Positions 33,935-41,292 of a stretch of 41,292 nt of DNA are shown piece by piece. A program made the position numbers and the translations under genes. The notes under the pieces were generated by a model. The model was not told the DNA's origin. It did not search any database and saw only the letters and a program-made list of their open reading frames with translations. The stretch's first letter is position 1, and every line of letters starts with the position of its first letter. The stretch is from Cytophagales bacterium. Lineage in GTDB: Bacteria; Bacteroidota; Bacteroidia; Cytophagales; Thermoflexibacteraceae. The stretch spans positions 1 to 41,292 of the forward strand of contig JAAFJS010000019.1 in assembly GCA_013298985.1 (NCBI GenBank), in the 5' to 3' direction.

Positions 33935-35053
33935 TTAATAGACTTTGACTTGGAAAACGTAGTCTTGTAACTTCTTGATTTGCTGTGGTCTTTTGAAACC
34001 TGCCAACTTATTGATTTTGGGCAAATGGATAGGTGATTTCAGCGAATCTTGTGGGATTTCGTCCAAAAACTTAAATATTTCTCTGGTTTTCAACGCAAAC
34101 GCTACACCTTCCGCCTTGTCATCTTTTTTGGTAATTACACCAATGATATTGCCCTTGGCATTGAAAACGGGGCTACCACTATTCCCACGATTAACGGGGA
34201 TAGAAACCTGATATTCAGTAGTATCGCTTTGCGAACCTGTCTTTGAGCTTACCGTTCCCTCGTTATACACAATGTCATCTTTGGGATAGGCAAGTGTAAA
34301 AACCTGCTCGCCAAGGTCTGCCACAGATTTTTCGAAAGTGTAGGGCAGTTTGTTAAACGCAGTAAAATTATCGTCATGGATTTTGAGAATCGCAATGTCT
34401 TTATCCCTGTCGCCATAAACTAACTCCACTTTATAGCGATAATCGGGATTGGTAACGGACTCAATCGCCAAAGAATCAGCAACTTCTATCGTATTGCGGA
34501 TAGCCTTTTCCACTACATGGTAATTAGTTACCAAATAACCTTCCGCGGAAATAACAAAACAAGTGCCACCACTTTTTTGCACGCGTTGGCTCTGCTGTGG
34601 GGTTTGTTTTAATTCTTTTTTCAAGGCATTGATAGATTGCTGAGTTTTATTAATTTCTCTCTGCAATTTGATGACGCTACTTTGCTGTGTTTGTTCCAAA
34701 GATTTGATATAGTCGGAGGTAAACAACGCACCAAATACGGCAATCAACGCAATAGAAGCGGCAACAGCCACCGTTGGCAGGTATTTTTGTCTGAAAACCC
34801 TGAAAGAAAAAGTACGATTGATTGGTTTTGCCAAGCCCTGCGCTTCCATTTCTGCATGGAAATCATTGAGCATGGTTTTCACCTGCTTTTGCTTGTGGTA
34901 ATTGGCAAATCCTTTTCGCAACTGCTTGTGTACGCCTAATTCATAGACCAAATCTACATCATTTCGCAGTTGGTCTTCAAAATTTTTGAGTTCTTCGGCT
35001 GATAGCTCCCCGTCTAAGTACCTCTCTATCAGTTCTATCTGTTTATTGGTCAT
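33935..35053 (-). CDS. Anti-sigma-like/trypsin-like protease membrane fusion
   Basis: A 372-residue protein with three parts. Residues 1-~60 resemble the cytoplasmic start of anti-sigma factors (I-E-R-Y-L-D-G-E-L-S-A-E-E-L ... F-E-D-Q-L), without zinc-binding His/Cys. A membrane helix spans ~91-111 and a coiled coil ~118-150. A periplasmic S1/HtrA-like serine protease follows with triad His179 (T-N-Y-H-V-V), Asp219 (D-K-D-I-A-I-L) and Ser292 (R-G-N-S-G-S-P-V). No PDZ domain is present. The ECF sigma gene lies 26 bases upstream on the same strand, the classic sigma/anti-sigma order. In known pathways a separate protease cuts the anti-sigma factor; here the protease appears built in, so self-cleavage or a stress-sensing output through the sigma factor is plausible. 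This is inference. Confidence 0.8.
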   Translation of the reverse strand: MTNKQIELIERYLDGELSAEELKNFEDQLRNDVDLVYELGVHKQLRKGFANYHKQKQVKTMLNDFHAEMEAQGLAKPINRTFSFRVFRQKYLPTVAVAASIALIAVFGALFTSDYIKSLEQTQQSSVIKLQREINKTQQSINALKKELKQTPQQSQRVQKSGGTCFVISAEGYLVTNYHVVEKAIRNTIEVADSLAIESVTNPDYRYKVELVYGDRDKDIAILKIHDDNFTAFNKLPYTFEKSVADLGEQVFTLAYPKDDIVYNEGTVSSKTGSQSDTTEYQVSIPVNRGNSGSPVFNAKGNIIGVITKKDDKAEGVAFALKTREIFKFLDEIPQDSLKSPIHLPKINKLAGFKRPQQIKKLQDYVFQVKVY

Positions 35054-35079
35054 TGCTTTACAAATATCTATATATGAAT

Positions 35080-35631
35080 TTATGATGTCATCAATTTTTT
35101 AAGCCTATTTAGGCACTTGTATTTTTGTGTTTTGGCATTATCCGCATTGGTATAACCCATTTTTTCTGCTATCTGGTTCATACTCAGTTTATTAAGATAA
35201 TAATCTTCCAGCACACTACGGCAAGGCTCACCCAGCTTGGTCAGTGCTTCCTCCATTTGGTTAAACGCAATTTCGCTATTGTCGTCTATGGGTTCTTGGT
35301 CAAAAATGATAAAATCTTCGAAGTCATCAATTTTGCCAAGAAATTTACTTTTAACATATAAATTTTTGAGCCAAAGTCTTCGACAAATCGAATAAATGTA
35401 TGTTTTTATCTTGCAGTTAAGTTGGAAATCCGTTTTCTGCAAATTTTCATACAAAATAATGAACGCCTCTTGGTAAATATCTTTTGCCTCGTCCTCTGTT
35501 CCGCTATTACTATTGATAAAATGTAGCACCATCGGAAAGTGAATTTTGTATAAGCGATTCATTACTTGGCGGTTATCCTGCCGAAGTCCCTCAATAAAAG
35601 CTGCCTCTGAAAGAATTTTTGATTGATTCAT
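35080..35631 (-). CDS. ECF-type RNA polymerase sigma-70 factor
   Basis: A 183-residue ECF sigma factor. Region 2 (~22-90) includes E-D-E-A-K-D-I-Y-Q-E-A-F-I-I-L-Y-E-N and the C-K-I-K-T-Y-I-Y-S-I-C-R-R segment. Region 4 (~125-180) has the L-S-M-N-Q-I-A-E-K-M-G-Y helix-turn-helix and a K-Y-K-C-L-N-R-L-K-K-L end. It redirects RNA polymerase to a stress or envelope regulon. The fusion gene downstream on the same strand, 26 bases away, is the probable anti-sigma partner. Upstream on the minus strand, TATTTTTG occurs twice (35687-35694 and 35735-35742) as possible -7 boxes. Confidence 0.95.
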   Translation of the reverse strand: MNQSKILSEAAFIEGLRQDNRQVMNRLYKIHFPMVLHFINSNSGTEDEAKDIYQEAFIILYENLQKTDFQLNCKIKTYIYSICRRLWLKNLYVKSKFLGKIDDFEDFIIFDQEPIDDNSEIAFNQMEEALTKLGEPCRSVLEDYYLNKLSMNQIAEKMGYTNADNAKTQKYKCLNRLKKLMTS

Positions 35632-35877
35632 TCAATTTGATGTCCTTTTAATACGATTGTTAGGGAAAAAGTAACCCATTAACCTGCAAAAATAATTTTT
35701 TTATGCGTTTTTGTATAAAAGTATTAAAATTTGTCAAAAATAATCAGCCAAATTAGGTGCAGTGGCACTGATAGGTTATTTATTCCAAGAAAAAACGGCT
35801 GATAAATAAATTAGACTTCATTAAAGCCGAATTGTCATTAACCAATAAAATATAATTGCCGTTTCTGACCAAGATGC

Positions 35878-35912
35878 TTTTACTTTTTACGAACTTTGCA
35901 ATCAAAGTAAAA
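35878..35912 (+). promoter_or_regulatory. Alternative hairpins just before gene 35921
   Basis: A 9-bp perfect inverted repeat pairs 35878-35886 with 35904-35912. A competing 6-bp hairpin with a CAAT tetraloop pairs 35893-35898 with 35903-35908, using part of the same right arm. The two cannot form together. They end eight bases before the ATG, so folding could affect translation initiation. Confidence 0.6.
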
Positions 35913-35920
35913 AATTTTAC

Positions 35921-36760
35921 ATGAAGCAAAAAAAATTATTGAGTTTGATTTTGACCCTGTTGGGCATGATTTCATACACCAACGCCCAGCAGTTAGGCAC
36001 GTATTTGGGTGATGAAACGCCCTTTTATGCCGCTACAAAGCAGATGAGCCAGTTTTTCCGTCGCTTTAACAATGAGGAAGACCGCAACGGCAAGGCGTAT
36101 CTCAGCACTGACAAGCTATACCGCGAAGCAGAGCAACGCAAAAAGTATATTAATCTGCTTTTTGACAATGATAATCAAGCATTTACACAGAATCAGAGAA
36201 ACGAATTTATCCAATCTGTTGCTACCAAAGACAAAGCACAATTCTTGGACTTCAAAGGTGGTAGGTGGCTGGCAGAGGTCAGGGCAAACTTCAACTACTT
36301 GGGTAAGGCTGAGATTGTTACCCTGTTTTTAGAACTCCAAAAGGAAGGACTTGGCACAAAATGGGTGATGAGTAATGTCTATTTTCCACCTTTTAACAAT
36401 TTATTTTTGGCAGATACTACAGGGGCGAGCAAGAAATTTTTGCACCCGCAAAGCCACGAAATAGATTTTATGAACCTCATCAAGGCTTTTGAGCAAATCA
36501 GAGAAGTAGAGTTTTACACCAAAAAAGGCTATCAAGCCGATTTTCTCTCTATTTTCTTCTATGAAATGAAAAAGAACAACCTCAAATTTGAAACCGTCAG
36601 TGAGGTCAAATTTCATTTTTTTCAAGTAAATAATTGGTATTTCGAGGTTTCCAATTTTAATAGGACTGGGAATAATGCAGGCTGGTTGATTTCTAATCTG
36701 ATGAAAGTGCCTGAAAATCAGAAAGCTATTATGGAAAAATATATTTTTACAAAACGATAA
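35921..36760 (+). CDS. Secreted protein, unknown function
   Basis: A 279-residue exported protein with signal peptide 1-22 (ending T-N-A-Q-Q). The mature part is mixed helical, with Arg/Lys- and aromatic-rich patches (F-F-R-R-F-N-N-E-E-D-R, F-L-D-F-K-G-G-R-W-L-A-E-V-R). It has no cysteines and no lipobox, so it is probably periplasmic or surface-exposed. No family recognised. It ends 11 bases before the pseudouridine synthase gene, which suggests co-transcription, although the two functions have no obvious link. Confidence 0.75.
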   Translation: MKQKKLLSLILTLLGMISYTNAQQLGTYLGDETPFYAATKQMSQFFRRFNNEEDRNGKAYLSTDKLYREAEQRKKYINLLFDNDNQAFTQNQRNEFIQSVATKDKAQFLDFKGGRWLAEVRANFNYLGKAEIVTLFLELQKEGLGTKWVMSNVYFPPFNNLFLADTTGASKKFLHPQSHEIDFMNLIKAFEQIREVEFYTKKGYQADFLSIFFYEMKKNNLKFETVSEVKFHFFQVNNWYFEVSNFNRTGNNAGWLISNLMKVPENQKAIMEKYIFTKR

Positions 36761-36771
36761 TTAACGCATTT

Positions 36772-37803
36772 ATGGAGCAGACCTTTGACAATGAAGAAGA
36801 CATACTTTTCGAGCATCACCGAATCGAGGTAGATAAAGGGCAGTCCCTTTTGCGAATAGATAAATTTCTTTCTGACCGACTGGCAAATGCCTCTCGGAAC
36901 AAAATTCAACTTGCGATTGATGCTGATTTTGTGTTGGTGAACGGCAAGCCTACCAAGTCTAACTACAAAGTTCGCCCCTCAGATTTGATAACGATTTCCA
37001 TGCCCGAACCGCCACGCGATACGGACGTAAAGGCTGAAAATATACCTCTCAATATCGTTTACGAAGATGAACATTTGCTGGTGGTGAACAAGCCAGCGGG
37101 TATGGTCGTTCACCCTGCCTACAATAATTGGGCGGGAACGCTGGTCAATGCCCTGACTTATCACTTCCAAAACCTGCCCACTATGCAAGGCAACGACGGT
37201 CGCCCAGGGCTGGTGCATCGGATTGACAAGGATACTTCGGGCTTGCTCGTGATTGCCAAAACTGATGTGGCAATGGTGCATTTGGCAAAACAATTTTATG
37301 TTCATTCCATTGAAAGAACTTATTACGCGCTGGTCTGGGGCGAGCCTAAGCAGGACAAAGGCACTATCAATATGCCTCTTGGCAGAAGCCTCAAAGACCG
37401 TAGAATTACAGTTGCCTACACCCCCGAATCGGGCTTGACAGGTGGAAAAGAGGCAATTACACACTATGAAGTGCTGAAAAATATTCGGTATGTATCCTTA
37501 CTAAAATGCAATCTGGAAACAGGGCGCACCCACCAAATCAGGGCGCACTTAAAGTATCTGGGGCATCCGCTTTTCAATGATGAGATGTACGGTGGGCATG
37601 AGATTTTGAAAGGAAATATGTTTTCAAAATACAAATCTTTTGTTGAAAACTGTTTTGAAATTATCCCGCGTCAGGCTTTACACGCCAAGACCTTGGGCTT
37701 TATTCACCCCGTTACCAAAGAAAAAATGGAGTTTGATTCCGAACTTCCTGCGGATTTTACGGCGGCACTGGAAAAATGGGAGCATTATGTAAATTATAAT
37801 TAG
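36772..37803 (+). CDS. RluD-family 23S rRNA pseudouridine synthase
   Basis: A 343-residue RluA/RluD-type enzyme. An S4 RNA-binding domain lies at ~20-80 (L-L-R-I-D-K-F-L-S-D-R-L ... V-L-V-N-G-K-P-T-K). The catalytic domain follows with V-N-K-P-A-G-M-V-V-H-P, the active-site motif H-R-I-D-K-D-T-S-G with Asp152, and R-T-H-Q-I-R-A-H-L-K-Y-L-G-H-P-L near the end. Presence of S4 and overall length favour RluD, which modifies helix 69 of 23S rRNA, over RluA or RluC, but the exact target cannot be read from sequence. It follows the secreted protein gene by 11 bases. Confidence 0.93.
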   Translation: MEQTFDNEEDILFEHHRIEVDKGQSLLRIDKFLSDRLANASRNKIQLAIDADFVLVNGKPTKSNYKVRPSDLITISMPEPPRDTDVKAENIPLNIVYEDEHLLVVNKPAGMVVHPAYNNWAGTLVNALTYHFQNLPTMQGNDGRPGLVHRIDKDTSGLLVIAKTDVAMVHLAKQFYVHSIERTYYALVWGEPKQDKGTINMPLGRSLKDRRITVAYTPESGLTGGKEAITHYEVLKNIRYVSLLKCNLETGRTHQIRAHLKYLGHPLFNDEMYGGHEILKGNMFSKYKSFVENCFEIIPRQALHAKTLGFIHPVTKEKMEFDSELPADFTAALEKWEHYVNYN

Positions 37804-37867
37804 TTTTTGCCCTTAAAAAGATAAATTTGAAAAACTATCTTAACTTAGTGTAAAAATACTTAAAACA

Positions 37868-39073
37868 GTGCTTAGAATAGCTATTTTCTTACTTTCTGTG
37901 TTATTACTACCTTTTTTTTATGCCCCTTCTCATGCCCAAGAAGGGGATTCGAGGCGCGCCCAGCTTAACAATAAGTATAAACAAATTGCCGTAGGTTTAG
38001 AGAAATTGTATCAGAACGGCGAATTAGAAGAGGTCATCAATGTTTTTAAGCAAAGTTGTTTGGAAAACAATCAGGTGAGCAAGGAAACAAAAGAATTTAG
38101 AAAAGTCAAAAATGAGTTTCAGGCAGATATTTACAGTGTGGTGAGTAGAGCCTATATTGCCTTAGACCGCCCTGAATTAGCAGATAAATTGTTGGCAAAA
38201 CTTTTTGCAATTCGAGTAGATGAGGATTTCCAAGACTACTGGCAGTCCATTCGTGAAACCAAAGAGTATGATTACCACATTGCACCCCGCCTACAAATAG
38301 GAGCAAGTGTTGGAACTAATTTTGCTGCGCCTGTGCCTATGGAACGCTTTTCGGTGTTTACGGCTACTTCTGCTAATAACGCAAGTGATTACCGAAGCAC
38401 CTATTATGGCTTGAATAGCTTTTGGAACAGACCTGTAACTGGTTTTCGGATTGGTGGGCAGATAATTTATTCGTTTACCAAAAATTTAGCACTGACAGTT
38501 TTATTTTCTTCATCTACGCTTCGATTTGGTTATATAGACACTTTTTTTTGGACTGATTCACCCGTACAAAACGTCAATCTATCCATACGTACTGAGAGAA
38601 ATAGTTTTCATTCCATTACAGGCATCGATATTCCTGCCATGGTCAGGTATCATTTCTTGACCAAGCACTCACTTAAGCCTTACCTACTCGCAGGGGGATT
38701 TTATACCAAGAAAACTTTGGCAAACAAAGAACTGGCAATTAGAGAGTTTCCTTCTGTAGAAGTCAATGGAACAAGACAGGATTTGCTCGGCAACGCCAGC
38801 AATGCCAGCATAGATATTACCGATTTGATAGCCCCAAACCATTATGGAATCATGGTGGGTGCAGGGCTAAACTACGCCTACCAATACTTTCGTTTTTCTT
38901 TTTCTGCCACTTATCGCTACGGACTGAATAATATAGTGATTCCTGCCAATCGATACGACAATCAAGAATTAGTCTTTGGCTACCACGACATTTTTGATGA
39001 CATTAGGCTCGACCAACTCAACCTGCAAATCGGCGTGAGCTATGTACTTAGCCATAAGGCATTTAGGAAATAA
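37868..39073 (+). CDS. Outer-membrane beta-barrel protein with helical N-terminal domain
   Basis: A 401-residue exported protein. Translation appears to start at GTG 37868, placing a signal peptide (L-R-I-A-I-F-L-L-S-V-L-L-L ... S-H-A-Q) right at the N-terminus; no in-frame ATG gives a better one. Residues ~30-130 are helical with a TPR-like feel (L-E-K-L-Y-Q-N-G-E-L-E-E-V-I). From ~137 onward (I-A-P-R-L-Q-I-G-A-S-V-G-T-N-F) come alternating strands typical of an eight- to twelve-stranded barrel, ending in L-Q-I-G-V-S-Y-V-L-S. The layout resembles PorT-like or OmpA-type barrel proteins common in Bacteroidetes, with an added helical head. Function unknown. Confidence 0.75.
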   Translation: MLRIAIFLLSVLLLPFFYAPSHAQEGDSRRAQLNNKYKQIAVGLEKLYQNGELEEVINVFKQSCLENNQVSKETKEFRKVKNEFQADIYSVVSRAYIALDRPELADKLLAKLFAIRVDEDFQDYWQSIRETKEYDYHIAPRLQIGASVGTNFAAPVPMERFSVFTATSANNASDYRSTYYGLNSFWNRPVTGFRIGGQIIYSFTKNLALTVLFSSSTLRFGYIDTFFWTDSPVQNVNLSIRTERNSFHSITGIDIPAMVRYHFLTKHSLKPYLLAGGFYTKKTLANKELAIREFPSVEVNGTRQDLLGNASNASIDITDLIAPNHYGIMVGAGLNYAYQYFRFSFSATYRYGLNNIVIPANRYDNQELVFGYHDIFDDIRLDQLNLQIGVSYVLSHKAFRK

Positions 39074-39100
39074 TAAATCTCTTGAAAAAATCTTATTTTC

Positions 39101-39125
39101 CCCTGCTCAGAAGGCGGAGGCAGGG
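39101..39125. repeat. Degenerate CCTCCCC-family palindrome
   Basis: CCCTGC (39101-39106) and GCAGGG (39120-39125) form a 6-bp stem inside a GC-rich patch that continues GAGAGG. The patch stands out in an AT-rich spacer and echoes the repeat at 33740, though with many changes. Confidence 0.5.
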
Positions 39126-39243
39126 AGAGGCTGTTAAAAAAACATTTTTGAAAGAAGGCTATTAAATTTTGGCGTTAAACAATGTTAAGTCCTGATTAAA
39201 AGCCCGTTATAATTTATTATTTTTACATTTTAATATCAAAAAA

Positions 39244-40869
39244 ATGAGTAAACAGCGATTAATTTTTATCATTGTCTTGATGAGCATTGCGCTTTTGGGC
39301 TTGATAGTGCTACAATTTTACTGGATAAATAATGCCGTTCGCCTCAACGAAGAACGCTTCAAACAAATAGTGCAAGAAGTACTGAACCATGTAGTAATGA
39401 GTTTGGAACGCCGAGAAACCTTGCTTATCACCCAGCAAAATATCAACAATTATACAACAGTTGCCAACAAACTGACGCTGAAACTCGACTCTACGGGCAT
39501 GGCGCGCTGGCAGGAAGATAAAATCATCAAGAGCAAACGCGTCTTGAATGACAGCAACCCCAATTCCTCGCAGAAGGGCTTGGAGGTGCAGGTAGAGGAA
39601 GAAGCCATCATTAGCAAAACGGGTTTTGCCAAACGCCTACTTTATGGACAACCAATTTTGCCCGAAAACTTCAAAGATATTCAAGGAAAACTGCTCAACG
39701 ATTCTATCAATTACACCAAAAATCTTCAAAATCAGCAAATTTTGCGCTACATCAATAAGTCTGAAATGATTTCGGTGGTGCTGGAAAACTTGGTGAATTT
39801 TGACAAACCCATAGAGGAACGCATCAGTGCCAAGCTGTTAGATTCGCTAATTCATGCCGAACTGATGCACAAAGACATCACGACCCAATACCAGTTTGGC
39901 GTGGTAGATACGCACACTTATCAGCTTTTGTTTAGCGACAAATCCCTTGACAATGCTGAAATGCTGCGTACAGGCTTTCAAACACAGCTTTTCCCCAACG
40001 ACGAGTTTGCTGCGCCCGCCTTGCTGTACTTGCATTTCCCTCAGAAAAGTCAGTATATTTTGGGCGAAATGCTCACTGTCTTAGGGTCGTCTGCGGTTTT
40101 TGTCATCATCATTATTTTTTCTTTTGCCTCCGCAGTAGGCATTATTATCAGGCAACGCAAACTATCTGAAATCACTAACGATTTTATCAACAACATGACG
40201 CATGAGTTCAAAACGCCCATCTCAACCATTTCACTTGCCTGTGAGGTGATGCAAGATTCGGATATTCGCAAGAATGAAAAGCAGTTAGACCGCTACCTCA
40301 CCGTCATCAAAGATGAAAATGAAAGGCTTGGGAGGCAAGTCGAGAAGGTATTGCAGATTGCTACGCTTGGCAAGGGCGATTTCAAACTCAAAATCCAGCC
40401 CATAGACGTAAACGATACGATTGCAAAGGCAATCCAAAATATTGCTATCCAAATAGAAAATCGTGGCGGCATGATAGACGTTGATTTTCAGGCAGATGAA
40501 AGCGTAATAGAGGCTGACGAAGTGCATTTGTCTAACATTATTTACAATCTGCTGGACAATGCCAACAAATATTCGCCTGACGCTCCTGACATCAAGGTTA
40601 CAACCGAAAGCACCAAAAATGGGGTAATTATCACCGTTTCGGACAAAGGTTTAGGCATTTCCAAAGAAACGATTAACAAAGTTTTTGAAAAATTTTATCG
40701 CGTTTCCACAGGTAACGTACATAATGTCAAGGGGTTTGGTTTGGGACTGAGCTACGTGAAGACCATGATTGAGGCGCACTACGGCAATATCAGTGTCAAA
40801 AGCGAAATAGGACAGGGCAGCGATTTTATCATTTTTTTACCTTTCCGCCACGAAGCACGAGAAATATAA
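39244..40869 (+). CDS. Two-TM sensor histidine kinase
   Basis: A 541-residue classical sensor kinase. TM1 (~5-27) and TM2 (~278-302) enclose a ~250-residue periplasmic sensor with no recognised fold. HisKA follows with His320 (F-I-N-N-M-T-H-E-F-K-T-P-I-S-T-I). HATPase_c has N-box N-I-I-Y-N-L-L-D-N-A-N-K-Y, G1 D-K-G-L-G-I, an F-box F-E-K-F-Y-R-V and G2 G-F-G-L-G-L-S-Y-V. It belongs to the common HPK1 type and is clearly different from the four S-I-I-A-H-D-L-R kinases of the upstream cluster. A response-regulator gene is usually adjacent; none is within the window, and the next gene codes for a secreted protein. Upstream, TTATTTTTAC (39218-39227) resembles the toxin-antitoxin upstream element. 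Confidence 0.93.
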   Translation: MSKQRLIFIIVLMSIALLGLIVLQFYWINNAVRLNEERFKQIVQEVLNHVVMSLERRETLLITQQNINNYTTVANKLTLKLDSTGMARWQEDKIIKSKRVLNDSNPNSSQKGLEVQVEEEAIISKTGFAKRLLYGQPILPENFKDIQGKLLNDSINYTKNLQNQQILRYINKSEMISVVLENLVNFDKPIEERISAKLLDSLIHAELMHKDITTQYQFGVVDTHTYQLLFSDKSLDNAEMLRTGFQTQLFPNDEFAAPALLYLHFPQKSQYILGEMLTVLGSSAVFVIIIIFSFASAVGIIIRQRKLSEITNDFINNMTHEFKTPISTISLACEVMQDSDIRKNEKQLDRYLTVIKDENERLGRQVEKVLQIATLGKGDFKLKIQPIDVNDTIAKAIQNIAIQIENRGGMIDVDFQADESVIEADEVHLSNIIYNLLDNANKYSPDAPDIKVTTESTKNGVIITVSDKGLGISKETINKVFEKFYRVSTGNVHNVKGFGLGLSYVKTMIEAHYGNISVKSEIGQGSDFIIFLPFRHEAREI

Positions 40870-41203
40870 AAATGAGTAAGGTTTGATATAGATTTCTATG
40901 TTATCTTTGAAGTGTGTTTGAGAGGAAAAAATGTCGTTTTTATACTTAGATAAGCAAATATTTCTTTTTTATGTGTAAAAATAACTAAAAATGTATCTGT
41001 AATATCACTCAATTTGGCATGGAAAATGCAAAATGATAAAATTAAGTATAAAAATTGTTGTAATTTGTGAAGACCTTATTGAATCAAAGATTACTTAAAA
41101 TTATGTAAGTTTTTATGACAAAGTTTAATAAATTAGACTATTGACCCTAAAACGCTTGCTTTAACTTATTTAAACCTTGAATTACCCCTATACCAAATTA
41201 AAG
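40870..41203. other. AT-rich spacer with a promoter candidate
   Basis: 334 bases without a recognisable gene. TATCTTTG at 40902-40909 matches TAnnTTTG, with TTTG at 40882-40885 sixteen bases upstream, slightly short of the usual spacing. If used, it would leave a leader of nearly 300 bases before the ATG at 41204. No hairpin terminator was found for the kinase gene. Confidence 0.45.
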
Positions 41204-41292
41204 ATGAAATACGTTGTTATTTTTTCAGCGTTTATACTGCTATTATTTTCTGTAAATGGTCTTTTCGCACAAGGTCAGATAGACATCAATGG
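41204..41292 (+). CDS. Start of a secreted protein, cut by the window edge
   Basis: Twenty-nine complete codons are visible from ATG 41204. They encode a canonical signal peptide (M-K-Y-V-V-I-F-S-A-F-I-L-L-L-F ... L-F-A-Q-G-Q) followed by a hydrophilic start (I-D-I-N). Cleavage is expected after Ala-23 or nearby. Nothing can be said about function because the rest lies outside the window. Confidence 0.75.
   Translation, partial: MKYVVIFSAFILLLFSVNGLFAQGQIDIN

Noticed and set aside
39244-40869. Fifth member of the upstream kinase cluster
   Set aside because: Its H-box (M-T-H-E-F-K-T-P) and ATPase boxes belong to a different, classical kinase group from the four A-H-D-L-R kinases.

Overview
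The window looks like a chromosomal segment of a Bacteroidetes bacterium, most likely a Cytophagia-type organism of the Microscilla/Flexibacter/Bernardetiaceae sort. The reasons are AT-rich spacers without Shine-Dalgarno sites, -7 boxes of the TAnnTTTG type, many signal peptides ending in Ala-Gln, DUF4097 proteins, Wzi-like and other outer-membrane barrels, 7TMR-DISM receptors and a wealth of SpoIIE-type phosphatases. I see no tRNA, rRNA, CRISPR array or complete insertion sequence.

Layout. 1-5.3 kb: a (CAAAGTT)18 array and an octamer array, two DUF4097 envelope proteins and a secreted GH106-like glycosidase, closed by clear terminators. 5.5-21.3 kb: a 16-kb block of seven co-oriented signalling genes: a TPR-SpoIIE phosphatase, a PilJ/PAS-SpoIIE phosphatase, four histidine kinases (six-TM; Reg_prop propeller; two 7TMR-DISM receptors) and a 7TMR-DISM-SpoIIE phosphatase. 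None carries a receiver or DNA-binding domain, and no STAS, RsbW-like or response-regulator gene lies nearby. The second and third phosphatase genes are preceded by near-identical promoters. The kinase transmitters fall into two classes that alternate A-B-A-B, independently of their sensor domains.

21.4-23.1 kb: an accessory patch with two toxin-antitoxin pairs (DUF2281/PIN and DUF2281-type/ParE), a ParE whose C-terminus appears replaced, and a broken N-terminal piece of what looks like a restriction-modification methylase. 23.2-31.7 kb: mostly minus-strand genes, namely enolase, stand-alone trpB, a four-TM protein with three winged-helix-like repeats, a Wzi-like barrel and a DUF1611/DgcN-like protein. 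A plus-strand lipoprotein lies between eno and trpB.

32-36 kb: a small membrane-anchored protein, a hypothetical gene, a PD-(D/E)XK nuclease-like protein, and an ECF sigma gene followed by a gene fusing an anti-sigma-like N-terminus to a periplasmic trypsin-like protease. 36-41.3 kb: a secreted hypothetical, an RluD-type pseudouridine synthase, an outer-membrane barrel, a classical two-TM histidine kinase and the first codons of a secreted protein cut by the window edge.

The strongest candidates for something undescribed are the phosphatase/kinase sensory array with its duplicated promoter, and the anti-sigma/protease fusion beside its sigma factor. All functional statements rest on reading motifs by eye; no database search was run.
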